From contig NZ_OX638201.1 in the NCBI RefSeq assembly GCF_951805225.1, positions 4,092,001 through 4,156,000 on the forward strand: DNA of 64,000 nt. The letters are read 5' to 3'. Shown piece after piece: positions 15,620 to 23,570 of this stretch. The translations under genes were made by a program, and so were the position numbers. Under the pieces are notes generated by a model. That model saw only the letters and a list, made by a program, of their open reading frames with translations, made no database searches and was not told the DNA's origin. How positions within the stretch are numbered: the first letter of the stretch is position 1; each line of letters opens with the position of its first letter. Origin of the DNA: an uncultured Flavobacterium sp. GTDB taxonomy: Bacteria > Bacteroidota > Bacteroidia > Flavobacteriales > Flavobacteriaceae.

Positions 15620-16183
15620 ATGACTGAAGAAATAGAATTTATATTAGATAGTACAGAAGAATCAATGAATGGTTCTATTGCGCATTTAGAGAAAGAATTC
15701 CTTAATATTCGTGCAGGAAAAGCTTCTCCGGCAATGTTAGGAAGTGTTTTTGTAGATTACTACGGTTCTGCAACACCACTTTCGCAAGTGTCAAAAATTA
15801 GCGTTCCTGATGCAAGAACAATTACTTTACAGCCTTTTGAAAAAAATATGCTGCAGGTTATTGAAAAAGCAATTATGATTGCAAACATTGGTTTTAACCC
15901 AATGAATAATGGTGATGTAATTATCATCAGCGTTCCGCCTTTGACAGAAGAACGTCGTAGAGATCTTGCTAAACAAGCAAAATCTGAGGCTGAAGATGCA
16001 AAAATTGGTGTTCGTAACGTACGTAAAGATGCAAATACTGACATTAAAAAATTAGAAAAAGAAGGAACTTCAGAAGATATCTGTAAATCTGCAGAAGAAG
16101 AAGTTCAGAACTTAACGAATACTTATATCAAAAAAATTGACGAATTGTTAGCAGCAAAAGAAGCTGAAATCATGAAAGTATAA
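15620..16183 (+). CDS. frr: Ribosome recycling factor
   Basis: 187-aa factor that splits post-termination ribosomes with EF-G. The sequence has the family's elongated three-helix features: HLEKEFLNIRAGKASPAMLGSVFVDYYG (23-50), PLSQVSKISVPDARTITLQPFEK, and PPLTEERRRDLAKQAKSEAEDAKIGVRNVRKDAN. The upstream region has three tandem copies of the word AATCTAAAA directly against the start codon. A strong terminator follows at 16202-16242. Confidence 0.97.
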   Translation: MTEEIEFILDSTEESMNGSIAHLEKEFLNIRAGKASPAMLGSVFVDYYGSATPLSQVSKISVPDARTITLQPFEKNMLQVIEKAIMIANIGFNPMNNGDVIIISVPPLTEERRRDLAKQAKSEAEDAKIGVRNVRKDANTDIKKLEKEGTSEDICKSAEEEVQNLTNTYIKKIDELLAAKEAEIMKV

Positions 16184-16201
16184 TTTTTGTAACAACAAAT
16201 T

Positions 16202-16242
16202 AAAAATCCGTTTGGTTAAAATACTACCAGACGGATTTTTTT
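16202..16242 (+). terminator. Rho-independent terminator of frr
   Basis: AAAAATCCGT-T-TGGT pairs with ACCA-G-ACGGATTTTT and runs into TTTTTTT; it starts 18 bp after the frr stop. Confidence 0.85.
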
Positions 16243-16302
16243 ATTCTTATTTTTGCATACCAAAAATGCATTGTTTTCGTTTTTGAATCTATAATCTCCT
16301 TT

Positions 16303-18798
16303 ATGAAACTATTTTGTTTTTTGACTTTGTTCTTCACGCTTAGCATTCAGGCGCAATTTCAAATAAACGGAATTGTAACAGATTCCAACAACAAGCCTCT
16401 TCCTTTTGCTACAATTACAACTTCAGACAACATTAACACAATTACAGATGTTGATGGAAAATTTGATTTTAAAATAGCCGAAAAAACAACCACTTTTGCT
16501 GTTTCATACATTGGTTTTCAAACTAAAATCATTGCCATTATAGCAAACAAAAAATTTTATGCCATCTCGCTTTCGCAAAAAACAGATGATTTAAAAGAAG
16601 TTGTTGTTTCTAATGAAAATCCTGCTTTGACCATTATAAAAAAGGTTATCGCCAATAAAAACAAAAACAATCCGCAAAAAAGGCTCAATAGTTTTGAATA
16701 TAAAACCTATAACAAACTTATTGTAACTGCCAATCCGGATTCTATCGATGGCAGAATTGATTCTTCTGCAGCTTATAAAGATTTAAATAAAAAAGAAATC
16801 AACATCGATTCATCCGATTATAAGTTTAAAGAAATTATAAGCAAACAGCATTTATTTCAAACCGAAAAAGTTTCTCAATATCAATTTGGAGATCATAAAC
16901 TCAAAGAAACTGTTCTGGGAACCAAAATTGCAGGTTTTAAACAGCCTATTTATGAAATCATAGCATTCAATTTGCAATCAATTTCTATTTATGATTCGAA
17001 ATATGAATTGTTTGAAACCAAATACGAAAACCCGATTTCGAACAGCGCAACTTCAAATTACAATTATAAATTACTGGATACGGTAAACATAAAAGGTCGC
17101 GAGACTTATATGATTTACTTTAAAAACAAACAAAAAAGAAGATCATCAGGTTTAGAAGGTGTTTTGTATATCGATCAGGAAAATTTTGCTGTCGCCAAAG
17201 CTGTAATGCGAATAAAAGGCGTTCTGGACATTAGCGGAATTCATGAATTTGAATATGTTCCAGAAGAAAAAATCTGGTTTCAAAGCAACACGACTTTCAA
17301 AATCGTAAAAGGAAAGAATGATGATGATATTAAAATTTTAGGCGGAACTATTCAGTTTGATGGTGACGTTGAAGATAATTTTGAACCGAGAAAAAAATCG
17401 GCTTCTGATTTTACCTATTTACTTTCTGAAAGTAATAATTTCGACATTCATTACAACACAACCAATCCTATAAAAAATCCGGCGCTTTATATCGAAATAA
17501 AGGACGATGCGAGCAAAAAACCGGAAGAATTCTGGAATACTTATCGAAAAGAAAGTTTGGACTTAAAAAGCCAAAAAACATACTTATTATTAGACAGTCT
17601 TTCTGTTAAGAAAAGAATCGAAAAACGTTTAGGTCTCGGACGAAAAATTATCAACGGTTATTTCCCAATTGGACCTGTTGATTTGGATTTGAAAAAAATA
17701 ATCAGTTATAATAATTACGAAGGTTTTCGTCTTGGTTTAGGCGGAATCACGAATGATCGTTTTTCTAAAAATTTCAGAATCGAAGGATATTCGGCTTACG
17801 GAACCAAAGATGGCGAAGTTAAATACAGTATAGGTTCCGGAGTTTTACTTGACAAAAGTACCAATACCTGGATAAACGGATCGTATACAGATGATGTTCG
17901 GGAGATTGCGAGTACCGTTTTTGCAGTTGATAAACGTGTCTTTAAAATTTACGATCCACGACCAATCAACATTAGTACTTTTTACCAATACAGTAGCTGG
18001 AAAGCGAATGTTCAGACTAAAATTATTCCGAAAACCGAAGCTATTTTAGAATTATCCCGAACTTTTGTTCAGCCCGAATTTGATTATCTTTTTAATCTAA
18101 ACGGAAAATTATACTCCAACTATATCATGACTACGGCAATGGTTTCGATAGTTTGGGCGCCTTTTAGTGATTTCATGCAAACACCAACCGGAAGAAATGA
18201 ATCTGAAAAAAGATTTCCTAGATTTACTTTTCAGTACACACAATCACTGCCAAATGTTCTGGAAAACGATTTTAACTTTGGCAAAATAGATTTCAAAACG
18301 GAGTATGAAAAAAAATATCTAAACGGTCAAAAAACCAGTTTACTTCTTCAAGGAGGTTACGCAATGGGCGATGTTCCAATTACGCACTTGTACAACACAA
18401 TGCCGAATAACCTTACCAAAGAAACCGTTATTCAGCGTATTACTTTTGCAGGTAGAAACAGTTTTGAAACCATGTATTTTAATGAGTTTTTCTCAAGCCA
18501 ATATATATTTTTCCAAATCAAACATGGCTTTGACCGAATTACAATATTCAAAAAAGTACGTCCATCTTTAGTTTTAGTAACCAGAATGGCGTGGGGAAAT
18601 ATGGAAAATCCGCAACAACATGTTGGACCAACGTACAAAACCCTAGACAAAGGTTTCTTTGAATCCGGAATTGAATTAAACAAGATTTTTAAAGGTTTTG
18701 GTCTCGGCGGATTTTATCGCTATGGTCCAAATCAACTCTTAAAATTTGAAGATAATATTGCTGTCAAAATATCTTATGTTCTTGATTTAGGATTGTAG
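16303..18798 (+). CDS. DUF5686 / carboxypeptidase-regulatory-like outer-membrane protein
   Basis: 831-aa exported protein. There is a signal peptide (1-18, ending IQAQ), then a CarboxypepD_reg-like beta-sandwich at about 20-105 (INGIVTDSNNKPLPFATITT, DGKFDFKI, SYIGFQTK), then a long DUF5686 region rich in alternating polar and aromatic strands. The C-terminus (VKISYVLDLGL) looks like a closing beta-barrel strand. The family is widespread in Bacteroidota and probably forms an outer-membrane barrel of unknown function. It is transcribed alone between the frr terminator and a palindromic bidirectional terminator at 18810. Confidence 0.9.
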   Translation: MKLFCFLTLFFTLSIQAQFQINGIVTDSNNKPLPFATITTSDNINTITDVDGKFDFKIAEKTTTFAVSYIGFQTKIIAIIANKKFYAISLSQKTDDLKEVVVSNENPALTIIKKVIANKNKNNPQKRLNSFEYKTYNKLIVTANPDSIDGRIDSSAAYKDLNKKEINIDSSDYKFKEIISKQHLFQTEKVSQYQFGDHKLKETVLGTKIAGFKQPIYEIIAFNLQSISIYDSKYELFETKYENPISNSATSNYNYKLLDTVNIKGRETYMIYFKNKQKRRSSGLEGVLYIDQENFAVAKAVMRIKGVLDISGIHEFEYVPEEKIWFQSNTTFKIVKGKNDDDIKILGGTIQFDGDVEDNFEPRKKSASDFTYLLSESNNFDIHYNTTNPIKNPALYIEIKDDASKKPEEFWNTYRKESLDLKSQKTYLLLDSLSVKKRIEKRLGLGRKIINGYFPIGPVDLDLKKIISYNNYEGFRLGLGGITNDRFSKNFRIEGYSAYGTKDGEVKYSIGSGVLLDKSTNTWINGSYTDDVREIASTVFAVDKRVFKIYDPRPINISTFYQYSSWKANVQTKIIPKTEAILELSRTFVQPEFDYLFNLNGKLYSNYIMTTAMVSIVWAPFSDFMQTPTGRNESEKRFPRFTFQYTQSLPNVLENDFNFGKIDFKTEYEKKYLNGQKTSLLLQGGYAMGDVPITHLYNTMPNNLTKETVIQRITFAGRNSFETMYFNEFFSSQYIFFQIKHGFDRITIFKKVRPSLVLVTRMAWGNMENPQQHVGPTYKTLDKGFFESGIELNKIFKGFGLGGFYRYGPNQLLKFEDNIAVKISYVLDLGL

Positions 18799-18809
18799 TA
18801 TAAAAATAA

Positions 18810-18840
18810 CCTTTGTCAAAGTTTAAAACTTTGACAAAGG
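18810..18840. repeat. Palindromic repeat, family A (copy 1), bidirectional terminator
   Basis: CCTTTGTCAAAGTTT, one A, then its exact reverse complement. It lies between convergent genes (the DUF5686 protein and the serine hydrolase), 11 bp from the first stop codon. Other copies are at 23296, 31238 and 38849. Confidence 0.85.
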
Positions 18841-18860
18841 TGAAAATCTAAAGAATCTTG

Positions 18861-20342
18861 CTAGCTTTTTGTAACTTCTTTTTTATCATTAAGTTGAACT
18901 TCAGTCTCCATATTACCTCTTATCAAGATTACAGAACTTGGTTTTCCGTTACTGAAATTGATTTTCAATAAGTTTGGATAATCTACAATTCTAAATAATC
19001 CGTTTTTAAGATACACCAACTCATTATCATTTTTCCCTTTAAAATGTTCCAATAACATCGATTCAACATAAAGGCGATTATTCTTTTCTACGATTTTAGT
19101 TTCTACTCCTTGTCCATAAAGAAAATCATCATAAGTCCCAATTAATTTTTCTTTTAGACTTGCAGGGATTTCCTGAATTTCCTCATTAGATATCTTATTA
19201 TTCCAGTCCATTAAAGTCAAAAGCTTTCTTTGAGTGCTTGCCATTACAGGAAAACGATTCGGTTTTTCGCCATTGGTTAAAAACGCAAAACCGTTTCCGT
19301 CTGTCATCGTAGCAAAAATGCTTCCTCCAACTCCTGTATTTGAACCATTGCATATAAACCATTCGTAATTATTGTAACCAAAAGACTTTTGCCATCCGTA
19401 ACTCCATCCGCCAACAGCATCTTTTAAGGCCGTTACTTCTGTTACTTTTTTTGCAACATCATAAGAAATCACTTTATTGTTTTTATTGCGCAAAGCATTT
19501 TGCATTTCAATAGCAATCTTAGCCAAATCAGTTGGCGTAGACCACATTCCTGATGGCCCAACTTGTGGCGTGATTGGCAAACCTGTTCTAATAACCTTTT
19601 CGTTTTCATCGTGAACAAGCGCTACATTTGTTGGAAATCCTTTTTCATTTGGCTGTATCATTGTAGTATTTTTTAAACCAAGAGGTGAAAAAATATACTG
19701 TTTTACTAATTCCTGGATAGGCTTCTTAAAAGTATCTTCTAATGCCATTTGAACAATCACATAACCTCCACCACTATATGACCAACCTGTTCCTGGCGTG
19801 AACAAAAATTCAATTTCTTTATCATAACGCGGAATTTGCCCTAAAAGGCTTTGTTTTATTGTTGGGATTGTATCACCTTCGTAGTAATCTGCAAATCCGC
19901 CTTGAGTTGTACCAGCCGTATGATTAAGAAATTGTCTCCAGGTTGGACTATTGTTTTCGGTAAATTTACTCTTTGGCAAATGCCAGCGTTTTAAATAACC
20001 ACCTATCGGATCACCTAAATTAAGCAATCCTTTTTCTTCAAGTATAAAACAAAGAAGCGCAGTTATTGGTTTTGAAATAGAAGCTGTAGAAAAAGCAGTA
20101 TTCTTGTCTATTTTCTCTTTTGAATCTATTGATTTAACACCAAATTGGTTTGAATAGACTATTTCGTAGTTTTCAAAAACAACAAGACTAAATCCAGCAA
20201 GTTTGTATTTTTCTAGTTGCTTATCAATATTTAAACTGTCCGTTAGAAAGCTATAATCTCTTTCTTTTGATACTGTTTTTTTGTTTGTCTGAGCACTTGC
20301 AACGGTTACTATAAGAAGTAATAAATAAATAGTGGTTTTCAT
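18861..20342 (-). CDS. Secreted serine hydrolase, beta-lactamase/class C PBP family
   Basis: 493-aa protein with a signal peptide (1-17, TVASAQ) and a class C beta-lactamase-like fold (PF00144). The catalytic SxxK is S88-I-S-K91 in STASISKPITALL. The Tyr of the YxN-like motif is in GWSYSGGGY (Y189), and HTAGT is at 141-145. A C-terminal extension of about 110 residues (EIQEIPASLKEKL onward) forms a separate beta-rich domain, as in many flavobacterial serine hydrolases and D-aminopeptidase or esterase relatives. The substrate is unknown and true beta-lactamase activity is not implied. It is 156 bp downstream of an AraC-type regulator gene on the same strand. Confidence 0.9.
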   Translation of the reverse strand: MKTTIYLLLLIVTVASAQTNKKTVSKERDYSFLTDSLNIDKQLEKYKLAGFSLVVFENYEIVYSNQFGVKSIDSKEKIDKNTAFSTASISKPITALLCFILEEKGLLNLGDPIGGYLKRWHLPKSKFTENNSPTWRQFLNHTAGTTQGGFADYYEGDTIPTIKQSLLGQIPRYDKEIEFLFTPGTGWSYSGGGYVIVQMALEDTFKKPIQELVKQYIFSPLGLKNTTMIQPNEKGFPTNVALVHDENEKVIRTGLPITPQVGPSGMWSTPTDLAKIAIEMQNALRNKNNKVISYDVAKKVTEVTALKDAVGGWSYGWQKSFGYNNYEWFICNGSNTGVGGSIFATMTDGNGFAFLTNGEKPNRFPVMASTQRKLLTLMDWNNKISNEEIQEIPASLKEKLIGTYDDFLYGQGVETKIVEKNNRLYVESMLLEHFKGKNDNELVYLKNGLFRIVDYPNLLKINFSNGKPSSVILIRGNMETEVQLNDKKEVTKS

Positions 20343-20498
20343 CGTATCGTAATTTTTAGGTTAAAAATTTATTTCGATACAAAGATGTGGGAGAAACGAA
20401 ACCTGTGCGACCGAATAAACTTAGTCGAACGCATTTGTCTTGAAAAATAAGTATGAATAATTAGAACTACGAGTACGAGTAATTACAAAATGTTGATT

Positions 20499-21641
20499 TT
20501 AAGCACTTTTTCGATAAACAGTTGGAGTATCTCCGGTATGTTTTTTAAAAGCAGTATTAAAAGAAGATTTCGAATTAAAACCTACTTCGTATAAAATTTC
20601 TAAAACTGTCATCTTACTTTTTGTAGAATCTTTTAAAATTTCCATAGCTTCTTCGATACGATACGTATTCACAAAATCATAAAAATGTTGCTGTAGTTTA
20701 TGATTAATTAAAAGCGATAAATCACGAACAGGAATTTGGATAGTTGCAGAAACATCCTGAATTGTTAAAGAAGGATCTAGAAATGGTTTTTCTTCGGCCA
20801 TATATTGCTGCAATTTCAACAACTCTTCAGAATATTCTTTTTCATTTACAGTTGATTCCTCTTTATTTTTTTCTTCTAAAACAATATCCGAAACCAGTTT
20901 TAATTTTGAATCAATACTTCGAAATAAACCAGGATTATTTAATGCTTTAAATAAGTACCAACAAACTATAAATAGCTGAAATACCAAAAGACCAATTTTT
21001 ATCCATTCAGAAATATAAGGATAATCAGAGAACTTGAAAACATTTTTTAAAAGAGCAACGGAATACAAAATAGTTAGCACAACTGTAAACTGAAACAACC
21101 AATTATAAGAACTAATACTTGTACCTGCACAATTTTCGAGATATAGTTTCTTAGCTTTTCTTAAAACCATAAAAACAGCAATGATATAGGCAATTAGCTG
21201 AACATGTATAAGAATATGATTGAACTGAATCTCAACCATACTTTGATAATTCTTAATAAAATTAATTTTAGAAGCTTCATCTACGGCATAAAAACGAGGT
21301 ATCATAATTGCATTTGCAATTACAAACGGAAGCAAATGCAATAAGTGTTTTGGCTTAAGCTTAAAATCCGAATAACAAACAGATAATACATATAGATAAA
21401 AAACAGGAATTTGCAAGAAAGCAAACAAACCTCTTATCATTCCAAAATTAGAAGGTTTATCAATTATTAAATCAAATAAAGTTTGACTGGTATCTATTGC
21501 GCATAATATTAAAAAAGCAGCAAAAAGATAATTACTTATCTTATGCTTTGTCTTAACTGCAAACAAAAAAAATGCAAGAAATAATGATATAAACAAGGAA
21601 ACTACAGTTACAATAACCAATAAATCAATCTTAACATTCAT
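20499..21641 (-). CDS. Membrane-bound AraC-family regulator
   Basis: 380-aa protein. The N-terminal about 235 residues form seven or so hydrophobic helices (from LLVIVTVVSLFISLFLAFFLF to LLVFQLFIVCWYLF). A cytoplasmic linker and a C-terminal AraC HTH pair at about 280-378 follow (TIQDVSATIQIPVRDLSLLINH and LEILYEVGFNSKSSFNTAFKKHTGDTPTVYRK). This 7TM-plus-AraC architecture is common in Flavobacteriia and suggests sensing at the inner membrane. The likely target is the serine hydrolase gene directly downstream, but no operator is proven. Confidence 0.9.
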   Translation of the reverse strand: MNVKIDLLVIVTVVSLFISLFLAFFLFAVKTKHKISNYLFAAFLILCAIDTSQTLFDLIIDKPSNFGMIRGLFAFLQIPVFYLYVLSVCYSDFKLKPKHLLHLLPFVIANAIMIPRFYAVDEASKINFIKNYQSMVEIQFNHILIHVQLIAYIIAVFMVLRKAKKLYLENCAGTSISSYNWLFQFTVVLTILYSVALLKNVFKFSDYPYISEWIKIGLLVFQLFIVCWYLFKALNNPGLFRSIDSKLKLVSDIVLEEKNKEESTVNEKEYSEELLKLQQYMAEEKPFLDPSLTIQDVSATIQIPVRDLSLLINHKLQQHFYDFVNTYRIEEAMEILKDSTKSKMTVLEILYEVGFNSKSSFNTAFKKHTGDTPTVYRKSA

Positions 21642-21828
21642 TATATTCTTTTGGTATTATTTAGGGTTTACAAATAACTATGACGTTCTTAAATACAAAA
21701 CAAAGATGCGATCGTCTATTCAAAAATAACAAAATATTCGTTGGTTATACAATTGTATTTGAAGGTTTAAATAAATTTGATTTCTTTATTTAAAAAAAAC
21801 AATCGGACATAAAAAAAGCCTATAAATA

Positions 21829-21869
21829 AAAATCCCCAAACAGAAAGTTGATCTGTTTGGGGATTTTTT
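21829..21869 (-). terminator. Terminator hairpin downstream of the GIY-YIG/tRNA fragment (duplicate copy A)
   Basis: AAAATCCCCAAACAGA (21829-21844) pairs with TCTGTTTGGGGATTTT, with T-rich flanks both ways. It is near-identical to the hairpin at 22197-22237 behind the intact tRNA, apart from compensated stem bases (CCCC/GGGG here, ACCC/GGGT there). Confidence 0.8.
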
Positions 21870-21883
21870 GTTGAAAATGTTTG

Positions 21884-21939
21884 TGGAGAATACCGGATTC
21901 GAACCGGTCACCCTCCCGATGCATCGGGATACTCTAGCC
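21884..21939 (-). pseudogene. tRNA-Ala 3' fragment
   Basis: On the minus strand this reads GGCTAGAGT, then an anticodon-arm-like palindrome TCCCGATGCATCGGGA, then the variable region, T-arm and acceptor 3' strand identical to the tRNA-Ala gene at 22252-22325, ending TATTCTCCA. The 5' acceptor strand and first half of the D-arm are missing, replaced by the end of the GIY-YIG gene. The anticodon loop would be only 6 nt (ATGCAT). It cannot fold as a tRNA. Confidence 0.8.
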
Positions 21940-22182
21940 TTTTGTCTCGATTAGATTTTCAATATATTTTCTGCTTTTCATTTTTTTGATTTTCAATTCC
22001 CGTTGACAAGCTTCGCTTCGAGTAAGAAAAGTTTCGAAATATTTTAATTCCCAATCTTTTGCTACTTTAGTATATTTACTTCTGCTATTCAAATGATCTT
22101 GTAAACGTTGTTCAATATCTTGACATGAACCAACATAGTATTTATTAATCGTATTTGAGTACAAAATATAAGTAAAAAACAT
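21934..22182 (-). CDS. GIY-YIG nuclease domain protein
   Basis: 82-aa single-domain GIY-YIG endonuclease of the UPF0213/YhbQ-like group. The GIY-YIG pair appears as YIL (5-7) and YYVGS (15-19). The conserved Arg is R26 in QRLQDH and the catalytic Glu is E62 in QRELKIKKMKSRKYIENL. Its last codons and TAG stop lie inside a tRNA-Ala 3' fragment (GGCTAG). The start lies 15 bp beyond the terminator of the intact tRNA-Ala gene. The gene therefore sits exactly between two copies of a tRNA 3' part plus terminator, which suggests insertion or tandem duplication at a tRNA target. Activity and mobility are unproven. Confidence 0.88.
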   Translation of the reverse strand: MFFTYILYSNTINKYYVGSCQDIEQRLQDHLNSRSKYTKVAKDWELKYFETFLTRSEACQRELKIKKMKSRKYIENLIETKG

Positions 22183-22196
22183 AGGTGTTATAAATT

Positions 22197-22237
22197 AAAA
22201 TACCCAAACAGAAATTGATCTGTTTGGGTATTTTTTT
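22197..22237 (-). terminator. Terminator of the tRNA-Ala gene (duplicate copy B)
   Basis: AAAATACCCAAACAGA pairs with TCTGTTTGGGTATTTT, and T-rich sequence follows on the minus strand. It begins 15 nt after the tRNA 3' end. Confidence 0.82.
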
Positions 22238-22251
22238 GTTGAAAATATTTG

Positions 22252-22325
22252 TGGAGAATACCGGATTCGAACCGGTCACCCCTTGCCTGCCAGGCAAGTA
22301 CTCTAGCCAAATGAGCTAATCCCCC
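22252..22325 (-). tRNA. tRNA-Ala (anticodon GGC)
   Basis: A 74-nt cloverleaf on the minus strand. The acceptor GGGGGAT pairs with ATTCTCC and includes the G3-U70 wobble that specifies alanine; the discriminator is A. The D-arm is GCTC-ATTTGGCTA-GAGT. The anticodon arm is CTTGC-CTGGCAG-GCAAG with anticodon GGC. The T-arm is ACCGG-TTCGAAT-CCGGT. CCA is not encoded. It is preceded, 14 nt upstream on the same strand, by a degenerate tRNA copy and followed by a terminator and the GIY-YIG gene. Confidence 0.93.
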
Positions 22326-22339
22326 TTTTTTATGACTTT

Positions 22340-22408
22340 AGAATTTGCATTCGAACCGTTACCTTCCCGATTGCATCGGGACACTCTAGCCAAATGAGCT
22401 AATCCCCC
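22340..22408 (-). pseudogene. Degenerate tRNA-Ala copy
   Basis: The first 29 nt (GGGGGATTAGCTCATTTGGC and on to GAGT) are identical to the real tRNA-Ala. The anticodon arm is TCCCG-ATGCAAT-CGGGA, which would read GCA (Cys). The T-arm has lost pairing (ACGG-TTCGAAT-GCAA) and the acceptor 3' strand is gone. This is probably a decayed duplicate, transcribed ahead of the functional tRNA. Confidence 0.75.
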
Positions 22409-22418
22409 AAAGCGTTAG

Positions 22419-22450
22419 CAAATAAAGTCAATTAATTATCAAAAAACAAA
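22419..22450 (-). promoter_or_regulatory. Putative promoter of the tRNA region
   Basis: On the minus strand TTTG (22447-22450), a 20-nt spacer, then TTTATTTG (22419-22426) resemble the Bacteroidota -33/-7 elements. It stands 10 nt upstream of the degenerate tRNA copy and so would transcribe both tRNA-like units. Confidence 0.45.
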
Positions 22451-22513
22451 TTTCAAATCGCTTCAGGTAAAAATAGTTGCCAAAACCGTAACTTTACGAT
22501 CAAATCAATTTTT

Positions 22514-23278
22514 ATGAGTTCAGAAAATCAAAACGGTTCTTTACAAACCACTTTAAATAATGCAATTGCAACAGTACAATTTGGTCATCCGGCCAGTAAT
22601 TCTTTTCCTCGCGAACTATTAAATCGCTTAACGGCAGAGATTAGTTTATTGAGTAAAAAAGAATCGGTTTCGGTTATTGTTTTGCAAAGCGAAGGTTCGA
22701 AAGTATTTTGTTCAGGTGCTTCTTTTGATGAACTTCTTGCAGTAGAAAATGAAGAACAAGGGAAAGAATTCTTCTCAGGATTTGCTCATTTGCTAAACGC
22801 AATGCGCTCTTGTTCTAAAATTATTATTGGTCGCGTTCAAGGTAAAGCTGTTGGCGGTGGAGTTGGTATTATTTCGGCTTGTGATTATGTTTTGGCTACG
22901 CCGGAAAGCGCTATAAAATTATCTGAATTAGCAATTGGAATTGGTCCGTTTGTAATTGAACCGGCTGTTACCCGAAAAATTGGAAAAACGGCAATGACCG
23001 AAATGACGCTTGCTGCACACGAATGGAAATCGGCAAACTGGGCGCTTCAAAACGGACTTTATGCATCGCTTCATAATGCAGAAGAATTGGATATTGAAGT
23101 CGAGAAATTCGCCCAAAAACTAAGTTCATACAATCCGGAAGCTTTATTCGAAATGAAAAAAATTATCTGGGAAGGAACAGAACATTGGCAATCGTTACTT
23201 CTTGAACGTGCTGCAATTACAGGAAAATTAGTTTTATCCGATTTCAGCAGAAATGCTTTGACACAATTTAAGAAGTAA
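22514..23278 (+). CDS. Enoyl-CoA hydratase/isomerase family protein
   Basis: 254-aa crotonase-fold protein. The oxyanion-hole region is CSGASFDEL (71-79) and GKAVGGGVGIISACDYVLATPES. Both crotonase glutamates appear to be kept, in KLSELAIGIG and KTAMTEMTL. The C-terminal helix region with LSSYNPEALFEMKKIIWEG is typical. The family hydrates 2-enoyl-CoA in fatty-acid or amino-acid degradation; the exact substrate cannot be assigned. It is divergent from the tRNA cluster and ends just before a family A palindrome. Confidence 0.9.
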   Translation: MSSENQNGSLQTTLNNAIATVQFGHPASNSFPRELLNRLTAEISLLSKKESVSVIVLQSEGSKVFCSGASFDELLAVENEEQGKEFFSGFAHLLNAMRSCSKIIIGRVQGKAVGGGVGIISACDYVLATPESAIKLSELAIGIGPFVIEPAVTRKIGKTAMTEMTLAAHEWKSANWALQNGLYASLHNAEELDIEVEKFAQKLSSYNPEALFEMKKIIWEGTEHWQSLLLERAAITGKLVLSDFSRNALTQFKK

Positions 23279-23295
23279 AGTTTTCAGTTTGCGGC

Positions 23296-23328
23296 AACTT
23301 TGTCAAAGTTTAAAACTTTGACAAAGTT
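23296..23328. repeat. Palindromic repeat, family A (copy 2)
   Basis: AACTTTGTCAAAGTTT, one A, then its reverse complement. It lies 17 bp after the crotonase stop and is a likely terminator. Confidence 0.82.
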
Positions 23329-23362
23329 CTAGGTACTTTAAAAAAATTAAAATTTCACTAAT

Positions 23363-23539
23363 ATGTATATCATTTCATTATTCCAGAAAGTCGATGTTGC
23401 AGAGAAACTTAAGACCGCTCCGGACAGCAGTTATCAAATTGGTGTATTGATTGGATCATTTCTTCCTTTTGTAGTTTTAGTAGGAATTGCTTACTGGATG
23501 TATAACCGTGCTAAAAAAAGAGATAAAAACGGTTATTAA
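23363..23539 (+). CDS. 58-aa single-span membrane protein
   Basis: ATG at 23363 to TAA at 23539. The peptide has an amphipathic N-terminus (LFQKVDVAEKLKT), one TM helix (about 27-46, VLIGSFLPFVVLVGIAYWMY) and a basic tail (NRAKKRDKNGY), giving a plausible N-out/C-in topology. Codon use resembles that of its neighbours, and the gene ends 31 bp before the QueD-like gene on the same strand, so it is probably real and cotranscribed. I recognise no named family. Confidence 0.7.
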   Translation: MYIISLFQKVDVAEKLKTAPDSSYQIGVLIGSFLPFVVLVGIAYWMYNRAKKRDKNGY

Positions 23540-23570
23540 TTCGTAAATTTGCAACCTAAAATTCAAATCG

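Noticed and set aside
18861..20342. Beta-lactamase resistance gene
   Set aside because: It has the SxxK and Tyr motifs of the broad PF00144 hydrolase family and a long C-terminal extension; nothing specific to antibiotic hydrolysis is visible.
22340..22408. Functional tRNA-Cys (anticodon GCA)
   Set aside because: The T-stem and the acceptor 3' strand do not pair, and the body carries alanine-type acceptor bases. It is best read as a pseudogene.
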